Below are positions 31,501 through 44,397 of a DNA stretch of 64,000 nucleotides, one piece after another. The stretch's first letter is position 1, and the number at the start of each line of letters is the position of its first letter. The stretch spans positions 4,154,001-4,218,000 of the forward strand of contig JAITYX010000017.1 of NCBI GenBank assembly GCA_021018815.1. Reading direction: 5' to 3'. The position numbers and the translations under genes were made by a program. The stretch is from Talinum fruticosum (lineage: Eukaryota; Streptophyta; Magnoliopsida; Caryophyllales; Talinaceae). The notes under the pieces were generated by a model. It was given only the letters and a program-made list of their open reading frames with translations, was not told the origin of the DNA and made no database searches.

Positions 31501-33025
31501 AAAAATATTAACATTTAGCTTGCTAGAGGTATTTAGGAATCATTTATAAACCCTCCAAAATTTAATATTTATTTTTACCCACCTTGGCTTTACAGATAAA
31601 AAATATTTAAGATGCAAAAATGGCGAATGGCTAATTGAAATTATAAAAGGACAAGTGTGTCCTTAATTTTAAAAATAAAATGACTTTTCTACCCCCATTA
31701 ATAATTGGCGCCTTGAAAGAGATTAATTGAAAAGAGGGGCAATAGTGGCAGTGTACATTTTTTTTGGCCACGTTAGCACACATATTGTCTTTTGGATATT
31801 GTTTATTATTTGCAATGAATGTCAATGCATCACTAAAATATTAACTCGCTCCGATCGAGCCTGTAGGGCATGTTTGATTGGATATAATCAAAATGGTAAT
31901 GTAATCAAAGCGGTAATGGTCATTACATTATCATGTTTGGTTACAAGTTTGTAATACAATTAAAATTGCGTTGTAATCACATCAACCTCTACCTATGCAA
32001 TTACAATTACTTGAACATTTACTAAACAATGTAATCTTTGTGATCAAATTTTAACACACTTTCAATAACTTTCTCTCTCTATTCCATATCCTTTTTCTCC
32101 CTCGTCCTTGGCAAGCAAAAAATTCTTCAATTTGAGAAAAAAACTTGATTTTCTTTTTTCTATTATCTTAATATATAATATGATCGGTTGGTCATTAAGA
32201 GAAAAATTCAACTTCAACATTTTGAATTCAAAATTTAACTATTCAATTAAAAAAGATAAAAAAGCTTAAATTAAATTTTGTAGATCCAAATTTTTTTACT
32301 TGTTAACATTTATCTTTAATTTTTTTAATTTATCTTTAATTCAATAAATATTTATCATCAATAAAATAATTTTAGTTGGTATTCTTCTATCAATGAAAAA
32401 AATTCAAAACTTAATTATATGATAGAAGAGATTAAAAAAAGCTCAAATATAAATTTAGAGTTTAAAATTTTGTTATTTGTATAACATTTATCTTTACTAC
32501 GACAAACATTTATCGCCATTAGAATAATCCGGTTGATCTTTTTGCCACCAAAAATTTAAAATTGGAAAATATGATAGAAAAGATTAAAAAAATCTCAAAT
32601 ATGATTTCGAATTTAAAATATTTTCATGTAGATAACATTTATCTTTGTTACGATATTTATTGCGATTAGAATAATATAATTGATATTTGTCACGAAAGAA
32701 ATAAAACTTGATTATTTATAAAAAATATTTTAAAAAGCTCAAATTTAAATATGTAGCTCAAATATTTATTTAGATAACATTTATCTCCACTACAAGATTT
32801 AATTACTATTTTCTTCCATTGAAATAATCCATTACCTTTGTGATTACATTACACTTTTTATGTACCCAAATATGATAATGTAATTGCTATCCGATTACAT
32901 TGCATACCTAATTACATTACATAGTTGATTACATTACACCCTTTTGCATTACATCCAACCAAACGCCACAGTAGAGTTTATAAATGATTTCCAAATACCT
33001 CAAGAGAGGTAAATGTTAATATTCT
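31501..33025. mobile_element. MITE with about 55-bp inverted ends, split by a second MITE
   Basis: 31501-31556 and 32970-33025 are inverted copies; the shared core is AATATTAACATTTA followed by GAGGTATTTAGGAATCATTT-like sequence, about 85% identical by eye. The segment between would be about 370 bp without the inner insertion. The non-coding outer element cannot be assigned to a superfamily here. Confidence 0.6.
31868..32969. mobile_element. inner MITE with GTTTGGTTGGAT-type ends
   Basis: The left end reads GGGCATGTTTGATTGGATAT; the reverse complement of the right end reads GGCGTTTGGTTGGATGTAAT. Both continue into repeated GTAATGTAATC motifs. The body is AT-rich and non-coding with three diverged repeats of an ATAACATTTATC-containing unit (about 32303, 32480, 32630). 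It lies between the arms of the outer inverted repeat. Confidence 0.55.
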
Positions 33026-33763
33026 CTATTTTTTGTGACTCTTCCGAAATAAAATTTAAAAAAATGTTGAAATTGATCATCATCAGCATTAGTTAAGGGG
33101 TTAGGATTTGACAGTTCCTTGGTAATTTACTTTACTCTCCTAATCTCCTTAATAAATTAGAGCTCATTTAAATTAGAGTTGACTAATAGGTTAGATTGGA
33201 TCGGGTTCATGTTTGTGTCGAACTTAAATATGTTTAAAAAGTTTCGATCTAAACCTAACCTATTTATTAAAATGGGTGAAAATCCTAACTTATGCTCGTT
33301 TATTTTTTGAACAGGTTGACCTAAAACGACAATTTACCCATTTTATTTCAAGTTTAGACTAACTAAATGCATATTTGTCCATTTAAGATTATCAATTAGA
33401 ACAAAATTACTAGTATAAGAAATAATTTTTAAATCTCGTTCATCATCACAAGGTCTGTTAAGCATACTCCATAGTTTTAAAAACATATATTCTCTACTAT
33501 AAATATGTGAGAAACCTTTAATTTTCATATTTCTATTTAACTTAATATCCCCCGCACCCTTTAATTTTCAATTCTCATTTCCCTCCCATCTTCAAAAATC
33601 AAATAGGTATTTTTTATTTTAAGTTTTAAAAATAAACGAATTATACGTATTATTGTTGTGTCGAGAATCGCAACATAAATCTAATCCAATTAATCAAATG
33701 GGTTAAACATGTCAAACTATTCAAATAAACAGATCGAAAATCTCTACTCAAATCAAGCATAAC

Positions 33764-34294
33764 TATACCGACAATCGGGTCATTCGGTTCGGGTTACGTC
33801 GGGTTAGTTCGATTCGGGTTAACTTTGGGGTCGATCTTGTTCGGGTTCGGTTCGGTTTCGGGTTCGGGTCAACTTCGGGTCGGGTAAACTTCGGGTCGAT
33901 CTCGTTCGGGTCCGTTCGGTTTCGGTTTGGGTCAACTTCGGGTCAATCTCATTCGAGTTCGATTCGAGTTAATTTCGGATCGGGTCACTTTTTGGGTTAA
34001 AATCGATTCAAAATTGTACCACTATATGCACAAAAGCCCATCCTAAAAAAAATGTGGGTTGGGTCACTTTTATTTGGGTTAAATCGATTCGGGTCTAATT
34101 CGGTTCGAGTCATTTTGGGTTCGGTTCGGGTCATTTTGATTCAGGTCGGAATCGGGTTCATTAGATTTCGGGTCGGTTCGGTTCATTTCGATTTTCAGGT
34201 CAGAATCGGTTCAACTATTTTGGATGTCGATTCGGTTTGGGTTTCGGGTCGTTCGGGTTGACCCGTTAGGTTCGGGTCGGTTTTGCCGGATCTA
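33764..34294. mobile_element. MITE built of degenerate TCGGGT arrays, 8-bp target duplication
   Basis: The element is a degenerate array of CGGGTTCGGTTCGGGTCA-like units. A perfect 8-bp repeat AGCATAAC flanks it at 33756-33763 and 34295-34302. The ends (TATACCGACA and, inverted, TAGATCCGGCAAAACCG) match weakly. An 8-bp duplication fits hAT-type insertion. The Gly/Val/Arg open frame in it is an artefact. Confidence 0.6.
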
Positions 34295-34461
34295 AGCATA
34301 ACTTCGTGTTGAGTTCATTTCGATAATCTTATCGGATAAGTTTTTCCAGCTCTAATTTAAATCCACCTTGTAAGGGTGAACCTTGTATCTTTCTTTTTTT
34401 CTTACCAAGCGAACATTGTACACTAGTCTAAGTTCAACACTTGACCGTATAAACTAATATA

Positions 34462-34984
34462 TGTTGGGTGATGGAGCCTAATGAAGAGTTGGCCTCGGAT
34501 TTTACAAGCATAGGAGTTGGGATGGTCACGGGAAAGGTGGCACGAGCATGATGATGATGACACGACCAAGTTGGAGCACGAAGAAGTTGCCGGAAATGGG
34601 GGTCGAAAGGTGGCACGATTGAAACCGTGCCACCAAGCACGCCCGTGCCATGTGGGTATTGCTTCGGATGCTTATTTTTCTTGCCCTTTTTTGTCGAGTT
34701 ATGTGTTTAATGTCCGGTGTGATCTGTTTGTAATCGTTATGTGATTAATTATGGCTATTTAATCGGTGTCAAATCTCCATTGTTGTACATGTGTGAGTAG
34801 TGTATTACAAAGTTAAGTAAGTGAGAGTTTGAGGGAAATTTTTGTAAATTACTGAAAATCTTAGGCATCGGTTTCGTGGTTTTTCCCGATTTTAATTTTT
34901 TTCACATTAAAATCTTATGTCCCAAATTTTTTATTTATTTTCTTTTGTCCAAAATCTCATTATTTATGAATCCCAATCCTAACA
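34462..34984 (-). mobile_element. solo LTR, same family as the one in the protease intron
   Basis: The segment starts TGTTGGGTGATGG and ends AATCCTAACA, with a perfect 5-bp duplication ATATA on both sides (34457-34461, 34985-34989). On the minus strand it reads GATTTTAATGTGAAAA then ATCGGGAAAAACCACG, the same motif order as the LTR at 29011-29530. Both are about 520 bp. It is a typical product of LTR-LTR recombination. Confidence 0.8.
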
Positions 34985-35274
34985 ATATATTGATTTTATG
35001 GCAAATTGGTAGTGCAATTAATTTTACCCGATTTATAGCAGCGGAAGATCGAAAAATAATTTGTAATCGAAAGACGTACGGGCCAGGACTGCCTTTCGCG
35101 TACTTGACGCTTCGTCCACGCAAGGCAAGGAGACTTTGGTTTGGTTGTGACAGGGAAGGCCCGTAATAAACCAACAAACCCCCCGCCCCCAAAAAAAAAA
35201 AAAACATTTATAGTAGGGGGCACGCTTATTACCCACAAAAAGTTGCATTGGTTTTTGTTCCCAAAAAAAAAATG

Positions 35275-35370
35275 ATGTAAGTTAGCTCAATAAATTCTCA
35301 AATTGTTACTAAAATTTGGGTTTGAATCCTGCCTAAATTGGCTTTTGTGTTTTGTTTGCACCAAAAAAAA
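35275..35370 (+). mobile_element. tRNA-derived SINE remnant
   Basis: GTTAGCTCAATAAATTC (box A-like) is followed about 30 bp later by GGGTTTGAATCCTGCC (box B-like), and an A-rich run ends the segment. It is short and diverged. Confidence 0.45.
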
Positions 35371-35399
35371 TATCGTTGGACAAAGTAACAAACATTAGC

Positions 35400-38300
35400 G
35401 TATGTAGGAGTGAAAGATTTGGATTTGGGTTGAATTTGGTTAGGTAATTTCTGAAATTCGAAGGAAATATTTAATTTTATGGATCGGAGAAGTCTAATTT
35501 GAGTCAAAATCAAGTTTTAATAATAGAAATAGAAAAAAATTATGTTTGTTTTAAAATTTGACCAATAAATGAGCCGAGCTAAGCTCGGGCTCAACTCATC
35601 TAGATATGATCTCGGTTCAAAACTTGCCGAAACCTCTAATGTTCAGGCTTCAACCTGGGCTCATCACGACATTGTGCGGCTCAGGCATGATTTAGTATTC
35701 TTTTAATTATTTGGTTTCGCTTAAAAACGATTTCCAAATTTAAAGATATAATCAAAGTTAAAATCTAAATTTTTACATTATTAATTAAATTTACAGAAAA
35801 TTTTGATGATTGTATGCACTGATAATTCTATGATCTCCACACAAACATTTAAGAAAAAAAGAACTAATTAAGCTAATTAATGGAGTCAAGACTCTGCTCG
35901 GGTTCGGTTTAACTTGAAAATGGTCGGGCGTCATAGTTAGACACACCTATGTACGTGTGTGACTGATTACAAGCTAAGTAACGTTTAAAAGCACAACTGA
36001 TAATCTGTGAAGTGAATTGATCGTTCAAAAACAAGATGGTTACAAGTAACCTTAAAGCTTCACCGTATGCTCCTACTGCTGCACAACCCCTAACTCTCTC
36101 TCTCTCTGTCTGTCTGACATAACCCCAATATCATTCTGCTGTTCACTGGGAATATATATTTGCATGGTCAGCAGCTCATGAAAATTTGAGCAATCCACGT
36201 CCAAATGGTCCAAACTCTTTAGTACGCAAAGATAAATCCTACAAGGGATTTCTCATGATGGATCGATCCATATAATGATAAAGGTTAATCCAAACTCTTA
36301 CGGAAAGGGTGATAATAAAGATCTTACAAGTTTTATCAAACCGGATATAATCTTTTTGTTCGGAAGATAAAAAAACAAACAAGTTGTAATTAAAACTTGA
36401 ATTTTATAATTAAAACCTTGAGAATTAAGTACGCATAATATATGTCTTTGAATGAAGATTTTTGTTTTGTTTTTTCAGATCTTAATTTTAGGTTATCATG
36501 TTTTAAAACATGTCTACATTAATCATCGATTTCATTTATAACTGAGAAAAGTATATAGATTAATAAAGAGTTCCATTTTTACGTTAGTTTTTTTTTTAAT
36601 ATTATGACTAGTTAATAATTTTAAAAAGTTTCTTAAAATAAAAAACAAATAATAACAAAAACGAAACCATTTTCTCTACATTAATATGTTTGAATTTCTT
36701 TTCTCCTAACTAGAAAGAACAAACTAGGTAGGGGAAAAAAAGGAAGTCACTTTCATCTCCTCCTATTGGCCATTACTAAAAATAGTTATAAATACAATAG
36801 ACCTAATATTTTTATCTTGACAGAAAGGAAAATTAAGGATCTATAAAAAAATACATATATAACCCATTTTGTTCAAGTCTCTAAAAAAAAAACACACAGA
36901 TAAATATACACGTAACTTTCGAAAATACAAACTCCTAAAATAAGTAATATACCTTTCGATATGGAGACGTATCCTAGTAATATAGTCTTTGGATCACTTT
37001 TCTACGTATACTATGCCTAGGGATCTCAGTCACAAAGGTCCCTAAGTCCCATTTTCCCTCTAATTTCATGGCGAATTAAAGGCCAAGGATTAGGAACTTC
37101 AATTTTTCATTTCAAATTTCTTTTCTATAAATAAAAATACTAACATATTGAAAGAATTTATTACGGAGCCATATGCATATTTAGAAGTAAAATTAGTTGA
37201 AGATCACAAATCAAGTCCCCAAATTTTTGGCCGGTTCATGTCTACACTATGTGCTTTTTTGTATAGTTTTTGTTTCCAAATGCTCAGAAACTTTTAGTTT
37301 TTGTCAAAAAAACCATATAAATACCTACTATGTATCAAATGTTCCCTAAGTTTCTTGACGGTATTTCAAGGAAAAATTACCTTTTTTAAATCTAAGGTTA
37401 TTAAAAGCATATGTAAATCCGATGTGATTCGCACTATATTGTCTATGTCAAGATCGAATCCACTTGACAAAAACTGGACAAAAACTAGGGATTATGTTAC
37501 ATATGTCCTTATTAAATTATTAGGTTTATTCCATTATATAAAACAATGTATGAGGGAACTCCGATCTATAGTCTCAAGTAACAAAATGACAGGGAGTGAC
37601 AACAAAATTCATTTATGCCCGTGAAAAATGTTCTAAATCCGGCACTTGTTTCAGCTGGTGCAATACCATTATCAAGGTAACCGATCATCGTGGCGTTTCT
37701 TATAACTATTTGTCTATTTTCTGCTGGTTTGATAGAAACCAAGGAATCAAATACTAGCAAAAGAAAAACCCTAAAGGAAATCTGGGTTTGAATGTTTATA
37801 GAGTAGCAATGAAATGCATGTCAGAAGAGAAGAAGCATAGGAGGATCAGAGAAAGAAATAAGGGTTGGAGTTGGGGTTGGAATTAAATGTGAACTCTACC
37901 TTAGGTTTTAGAGAGAGAAGGAAGGCAAAGAAACAAGGAAATCAGATATTTGAAAAAATTTCATAAATAAGGAAAAGAAATTTGTCGACCTAGAAATCTA
38001 AGGAGGACATCCAATTTGCCCATATGTTATACAAAAGTGCCCAAATCTAGGAGGCCTATAATATGAACATACACTAAAAGCATCTTTTCCTTTTGAGATA
38101 AAGAAGCCCCCATCATCTAATTCTTGTACCCTTAACTGGTTAGTTTCTCCAATCTGCATCTACCTAATTTCCTGGTGTTTTAGTTGACATTTTACATTTC
38201 ATAGTTTAGTTACATTAAAAAATAAAATATATATATAAAAAATAATGTCAATATTGACATGAAATTCTCAATACTAACAAAACCAATCACATGCAATATT

Positions 38301-40650
38301 AAAAGAAGGTTTTAAATGCCTTATACAAACCCCAACACATAGATAGCCACTTTCATGAGGGTCACATCCATTCATGTCTATTTCAACATTATTAATGCAA
38401 CCTAGCTACCAATTATTATTGTTATTATCAAATCTATAAATGAAATATATGACCAAACCAACAATTCTTATATCATACACGTAGAATTATACATGTACTC
38501 CTGTCAATAGGGTCACGTAAGTATCATTTTATATAATATATACATATATATATGTATGATAAAGTACATGTCGCAATATAGTGTTTAGAAATATACACTC
38601 TCGGATATGGTGTAAGATAGTATAATCGGCCCTAAAGACATAAGATATAAACTCCACATAGACCGTGCATATAAGAGCATTCGCTTCCTATAAAATTTCA
38701 AACATACTTAAGTTGAAGTCGATAAATATCGATTAAACAGCCTAAAACACAAGCATCATTAAAGTATCTTAAGTCTTAATACTATATAGAACCTCCTCAA
38801 AGATAATAATTCAGAGAAAACTAGCTTCAAAAGTAGATACTTGCCTATATCGATGGAGATTGAGACCACCCAAGTTTCAAAAACACCTTTGAAATATTTG
38901 TTAGGAAATATTTAATATACATGTATATTTCCTAACAACAACCTAATTAACACAACAAATAAGGCACAAAAAGGCCCAATTTCTTTCCTAGTTATAAGGA
39001 AAACAAACAATTTACATCCAAAATATATGAGTCTCGTATAGTTAGAACAAAGTAAGATAGAGCGAAACATACATAACAATCTTATTCTCAAATTATCGAG
39101 AGATTGATTATACTCCTCTCCAACATAAAAATAATTCTCCTAATATCAATTAGTTTGTATAAAAACATACATAATAATCTATAGAAAGCACTTTGTTTTA
39201 ATTCAGTGCTACTGTATTTTTAAGTTGGATGAAACTCCATGGAAAATTTATAAAATGTATATAGTAAAATTAATCAACTGGGAATTTCGTGGGTTTTACT
39301 CATTGCAATACCAATTATTAGTATATGAAGAAAATATATATATATTTAAAAATTAATAATTTATAGAGACAGAGAGAGAGAGGATGATGACAGTTTGATT
39401 TTAGACGTCCGGCAAATGAACGGATAAGCTGGGAAAAAGTAGCCACCTCGAGTTCCAAACCCCAGCCCAGAAAGCTATTCTCTGTAGTATATAATTCAAC
39501 ACCCAAGACTGGGGGAGAGAGAGAGAGATCGTCTTATTATGTGTACGTAGCTACATATATATAAATAATTAAGCCTTTGAAGATCAAATTTGAGATTCAA
39601 ATCAATACCACAAAAAAAAAAAAAAATCCAATTTGGAGATGTCTTTTATAATTTGAAGGTCAACCATTGTTAGAGAAGGGTAAATTATCACAACTGTGAT
39701 GTTAATTATGAGAAAATTATCACAACTGTGATGTTAGAGAAGGTCAACCATTGTTGGGAAAATCCATCCGTATCCAAATTAATGCCTCACCTTGAAATTA
39801 ATTCCATGATCTTTTTCAATATTAGTCATAAGATCGAAAAACATAATACAAACAACATACTCAAATAAAACAGTTACGCTAAAGCCACCTATAGAAGACA
39901 AGTGATAACAGCAAAAACTAGGGCACTAAAGTTCTAATTAATGGGTTGGAAGAGTAATTTTTTAAGGCGGTAAATTTTCATAAGAAGGTATTGTCAAGAA
40001 TGTTAATATTAAAGTTGTAAAAGTAGAACAAGGAATTTATATATATGTGCTCGGAATGAAAGACGAATGTCTTAATCTTTGAGTTAAATTCTACTTATTT
40101 TATATCTAACTCTCGTCATCAAACTCTTTGAAATAACAATTTTATCTAATCGATATATACGCTCTTGTTTCTATATTGCCATATGTTTTATCAAATAGGA
40201 AATTCTTTAACAAACATCTTTTCATAAAGTAAGTAAATTGAGTCATATAATTTTTCCTAGATTAGTATTGGCAAACATAAATAAAGAACTTTAAAATATT
40301 GCTTTGACCGGTTTAAGGGCTATAATTAATATTTTTTCTGATTTTCCCTATGTGACTGACATGAAAAAAAAAAAGAAAAAGAAAAGAGGAGATAACCAAG
40401 CACAACCAGAATCAGAATTGAAATCTGAAAATCAAAATCCCAAGAAAAATAAAAACATTAATTTTAATTTCTTAAACTTGATTTTGAGACTTCCAATGAC
40501 AATGGTGACAAATGAAAACCCCTAGAACATATCGCAGCTGTAGCCAGAATGTTTTCATCTACTCATCTCCAGATCACAGAATTTGTAGCAGAGTCACTAG
40601 ATCATCATCATCATCATCATAGAGTAAATGAGAATATATTAGGAGAGAGA
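35400..40650. other. long intergenic region
   Basis: I can support no gene here. 35396-35950 holds sparse GAGCCGAGCT / CTCGGGTTCGG segments, probably a decayed relative of the array MITEs. A minus-strand frame at 37566-37760 (starting MLVFDSLVSIKPAENRQIVI) is unrecognised and isolated. 39656-39755 has small nested direct repeats (GGTCAACCATTGTT and ATTATCACAACTGTGATG, two copies each). A-rich and AT-rich tracts make up much of the rest. Confidence 0.4.
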
Positions 40651-40653
40651 TTT

Positions 40654-42166
40654 TCAAGACCTGGAGTGCGGGAATAAAAACTGCGTACCAGCCATGAACG
40701 CATTCATAGGAGCTGGATAAACAACAGCGCTACAGTTGGGATCCAGCATAGCAGTAGCAGTAGCAGTAGCACCGCCACCTCCACCTCCACCTGGGTTGGT
40801 GGCAGCGTTGGTGGCTAAGAAGAGGCCTCTTCCGCCACCACCGCTGCCACCAGACGAGCTCTCGGCAGCAGCAGCTATGTCGACATAGCTGGTGCTGTTG
40901 TTTTGATCAGGGCCCTGGTCGTAGAGTATTCCCTTAAAGACGTGCCCTCCTATGTTGACTGCTGTCTGGTACGCGATGTGCTCTTCCGGCTCATCCTCCG
41001 TCGCACTCATCACCCTTACACATTTGAACATCGCCGGAGAGCTTACTTCCGGTGGCAGTGAAAAACTCTGACACACTTCCAACCCTAGTCCATACATAGT
41101 AAATTCACTTGTTAACGTCCAAATCCGTAAATTCACTCGTTAACATCCAAATATATGTATATATACATATGTAATTTAATTTAGACTTGAAATTTGCGAC
41201 TTTTTATCGTGATCAAGGGCTTAGTCAGGCTAGTGATGAGCACATTCATATACATCGATCTATAGGAGGTGGTGGGGGCCGGGTGAAAGAACTAGCTAGC
41301 TGGAGAGAGACTATTGAGGAAGACTTCCCAACATGCAGAATGATGGTAAGTTTTGTTCGTTACTAGAAAACCAACACTAAGATCAAAATTATAGTTTTTT
41401 TTTTTGGGAAAAAAATGATAAAACCCTAATTTGAGTGATTCAATTTGATCGCAGAAGGCCATGATCTGGAGTTCAAATCCATCCATCATCATAATCTATC
41501 AAAATTAATTCACTCACTTAATCAAATAAATCTAACCTAATTAGCTTAATAAAATTGATGTAATATTAGAAATTAAAAAATTAATGACCTGATGTGGTGG
41601 TGGGGAGGAGGGTTTGATCAGGCCCAGCTGGGCGATTATCTCTGATCCTTTTCTCTCTCCTGGCGAGCTCTTCCTCCTCCTGTAGGCGGAGAGCCAGGTG
41701 CTTCTGGTGGCGCTCACGGCGTTTGGCGGCGGGGACCCACGTGCTCTTTACGTGGGTGGAACAATCAAAACCCCGGCTCTTACAACAAGTCCTACACCTC
41801 ATATGGGTGCAGTCCTTCTTCGCTTTGTTCCCACAGTCCTGGCAGTTCATCCCACCACCGCCGGCGCCACCACCTAATTCCTTACTCCTCCCCAGAAGAA
41901 AAGGTTGCGCCGCGGTGTGAGGGTGGCGGTGGTGGTGGTGGACTTCGACGTATTGCTGCCATATCTGGAACCCTCGGTTCGGGTTGGGGTTGGGGTTTGG
42001 ATTCGGGTTCGGGTTCGGGCTTGTATAGAGAGAGATTTCTGGATTAGTGCTGTTGTTGCTGTTGGGCCAGTTGAGGGGGTAATTGTGGTAGATCTGATCG
42101 TGGGGGATTTTGCGGATTTTGTGATCCGCTGCTCCCAGGCGTACCTAATGAGAAGAAGGCTGCCAT
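40654..42166 (-). CDS. SHI/STY/LRP1-family zinc-finger transcription factor
   Basis: This is a plant-specific nuclear regulator. Family members bind promoters of auxin-biosynthesis genes and shape gynoecium, leaf and root development. Exon 1 is 42166-41589, the intron 41588-41085 (504 bp, GT-AG), exon 2 41084-40654. The start [11 protein letters not shown] is typical. The N terminus is rich in Asn-Pro repeats and His. Exon 1 carries the RING-like zinc finger: [20 protein letters not shown], then [20 protein letters not shown]. Exon 2 begins at GLEV and holds the IXGH domain ([20 protein letters not shown], then [15 protein letters not shown]), Gly-rich linkers and the family C terminus [13 protein letters not shown]. 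One extra G in the run at 42134-42136 (plus-strand CCC) breaks the frame after residue 11. Without it the protein is about 335 residues and the next 30 residues read in the frame of the zinc finger. The exact paralogue cannot be named. Confidence 0.92.
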
Positions 42167-42439
42167 TTTCCTCCACTGCTACACTGCCCTACTCCTCTTA
42201 GCTTCAAATCCATCCCCCCCAGACAATTTCTTTTTTTTCTTTTTCTTGAGGATGAATTTTGATTGTGTATATGCTTCTTTTCTAATTAGGCAAAAGATCA
42301 GGTAGAGAGAGAGGAGGTTTCTGGAATTGTGATCTTCATACAAGTAAAAGCAGCCTCTGCGACGCCGCCATGATCATCACCTTCTCTCTTTCTCTCGTTT
42401 AACTTCTTTATGATGTATGATGAGCCTTTAATTTGTGCT

Positions 42440-42565
42440 CAAAAATCTATCTATCTCCCTCTCTCTCTCTCTATCTCTCTCTCTTCGAGTCTTCCTTGAG
42501 ATGAGGCTTTCTGCGGTAAACTTCTCTCTTTTGTTTCTGCTTCTCTTCACTTATTATCTACAGTT

Positions 42566-42605
<40 letters not shown>

Positions 42606-42630
42606 CTCTCTCTCTCTCTCTCTCTCAATG
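42440..42630 (-). repeat. CT/GA microsatellite tracts upstream of the SHI-type gene
   Basis: Two tracts, at about 42457-42485 and 42566-42626, read as GA repeats in the gene's sense strand, 290-460 bp before its ATG. GA tracts in plant leaders are binding sites for BASIC PENTACYSTEINE proteins, so a regulatory role is possible but not shown. They may lie in the 5' untranslated region or promoter. Confidence 0.8.
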
Positions 42631-42729
42631 CCATGATTTTGGTCCCAGAAATATCCAATGGGAGCCATAGGATTAGCGATCCAGCGGCGACAGATCCGCC
42701 ACGTGGATGGAATCAGCTTTTATGCTAGT

Positions 42730-43780
42730 ATTTGTACTTACACCGAAAAACCCGCTCTACTTTTTTTCACTGACACATGGAATTAATTAAAAACCAAAAC
42801 GTATAACAAAATCACTCAACTCTTACTACGTACTTAATAATAATATTAATAATAATAAAGCATTAAAATTAATTATAATTAATGTGATTGTAGGAAACAA
42901 GACGCCGAAGGCCCAATTCCTTTTACGCCAGCCATTTAGGTCAACCTTATTTCTACTGCATCTCCTCCATTAATTTTCCCAAAAAAATTTAAAAACTTTT
43001 GTGTACAAATATATATATTAAAAATTAAATGATGGATGCTGTTCTATAAATTAAAGTTACTATAAATAAAATTTTATTTTATTTTTTAAAATCAACCTTT
43101 TATTTCGATGGTCACCCTTTTAAAAAAAAATCCTTGTTCAAATAATAAAATATCATTGAATTCATAAAATCGGGTGAATCTTAAAAGGAAACAGGATAGC
43201 TATAATTGTTGTCAAAATTGAGTCATTCACTATCAACTTTATGAATATTTGAATTACATATCCCCTATAGAGATTTTCGCTTCGTATTTTATATGCCGCT
43301 TTGATTAGTAGGCATACTTTTACAATAAAAGGGGTCAAATTTCACTTGCTAAAATAATTACTCCATATTTTCTAAAAATGCAAATGAGCTATTAAAAAAC
43401 ATAAAAAGCAAGTTCTATAATATATAAAAAAACAGAAGATAGAACTAAACTTAAGAGCTAATATATATATCAACTATTTTAATAAACACCGATTTGGATT
43501 AATAAATATATAAAATTTATGTATTAACACATGTAGATATAATCATATAAAGGTGATAATCAATAGTGGAATTTATCTCTCTACTTATAGAAAAAAACTA
43601 TCTATCTTTAAAATTTTTCGCACTTTTTTTGGACATAATTTCCATTAAGTACTATTGTTGTTGAATTAAACTTAAAATCTATGCATGTACTTGACTGGAT
43701 TCTAATCATTTATATTTGATCGTCGATATATATACTAGCAAAATTTCTTATATAACTTATCATTTTTTTGTTAATTTTTA
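42730..43780. other. intergenic, AT-rich
   Basis: I see no gene. A short AATAAT tract lies near 42837-42858. Confidence 0.4.
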
Positions 43781-43784
43781 AGGG

Positions 43785-44030
43785 TAAGTGGGTCAACCCA
43801 CTAAATCTCCTCTATAGGGTGTGAGTCTCGTAGGTTCTCGGGGTGGGAAATGAGTGCATAATTACTGGACTAAACTTAACGGAAGTCCAACTCTGTCTTC
43901 ACGCTCATTAGACGTCCGCCGAGTCCACAAATTCTATAAAAAAAAAAATTATAACTACTAGAATTCAAACCCTTGTAAAAAGTGTAGAAACTCTACTCAC
44001 ATACCGACTAAAGTACAAGCTCTTGGTATC
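43785..44030 (-). mobile_element. tRNA-derived SINE, minus orientation
   Basis: On the minus strand, TTGTACTTTAGTCGGTATGT (box A-like) is followed about 30 bp on by CAAGGGTTTGAATTCTAG (box B-like). A body of about 200 bp then follows, including a T-rich tract and GGACTCGGCGGACGTC. The size and layout fit a plant SINE. Confidence 0.5.
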
Positions 44031-44235
44031 GTTTTTTAGTTGATATGATATGGCTAACATCCACTTTTTTTGAATGATAAAAAAAAAAAAAGTATTTCAG
44101 TTGTTCGTTAAAGCAAAAATTGTAATTAATCATTACCCATAAGAGTGAAATGAGTCTTACCCGTGAACTTATTACAGGCGTCAAAGTGTAGACCCCACCA
44201 CTATTTGTTCTTCTTTGTCAATTCTAATCATATCA

Positions 44236-44397
44236 TTTGCCGCCTCATTGACTTCACATCACTCCTTTGACTTTAATTTCTTCATATATATGCTCCAATT
44301 TTTGGATTATATATATGTATATATAATCCAAAAATTGGAGCATATATATGAAGAAATTAAAGTCAAAGAAGTGATGTGAAGTCAATGAGGCGGCAAA
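44236..44397. repeat. almost perfect 162-bp hairpin (inverted repeat)
   Basis: The arms 44236-44316 and 44317-44397 are 81 bp each and match with a single mismatch in the arms (CTCC against CTTC) plus the central TG. The left arm begins TTTGCCGCCTCATTGACTTC. The centre is a TATATA run. Outside, TATCAT and ATGATA extend the symmetry after a few unpaired bases. No target duplication is evident. Confidence 0.95.

Noticed and set aside
34052..34261. Gly/Val/Arg open frame of 69 codons
   Set aside because: It is periodic because the DNA is a degenerate TCGGGT array.
37301..37760. Two isolated open frames of 107 and 64 codons on opposite strands
   Set aside because: I recognise no domain and see no splice or promoter support, so they are noted only within the intergenic entry.
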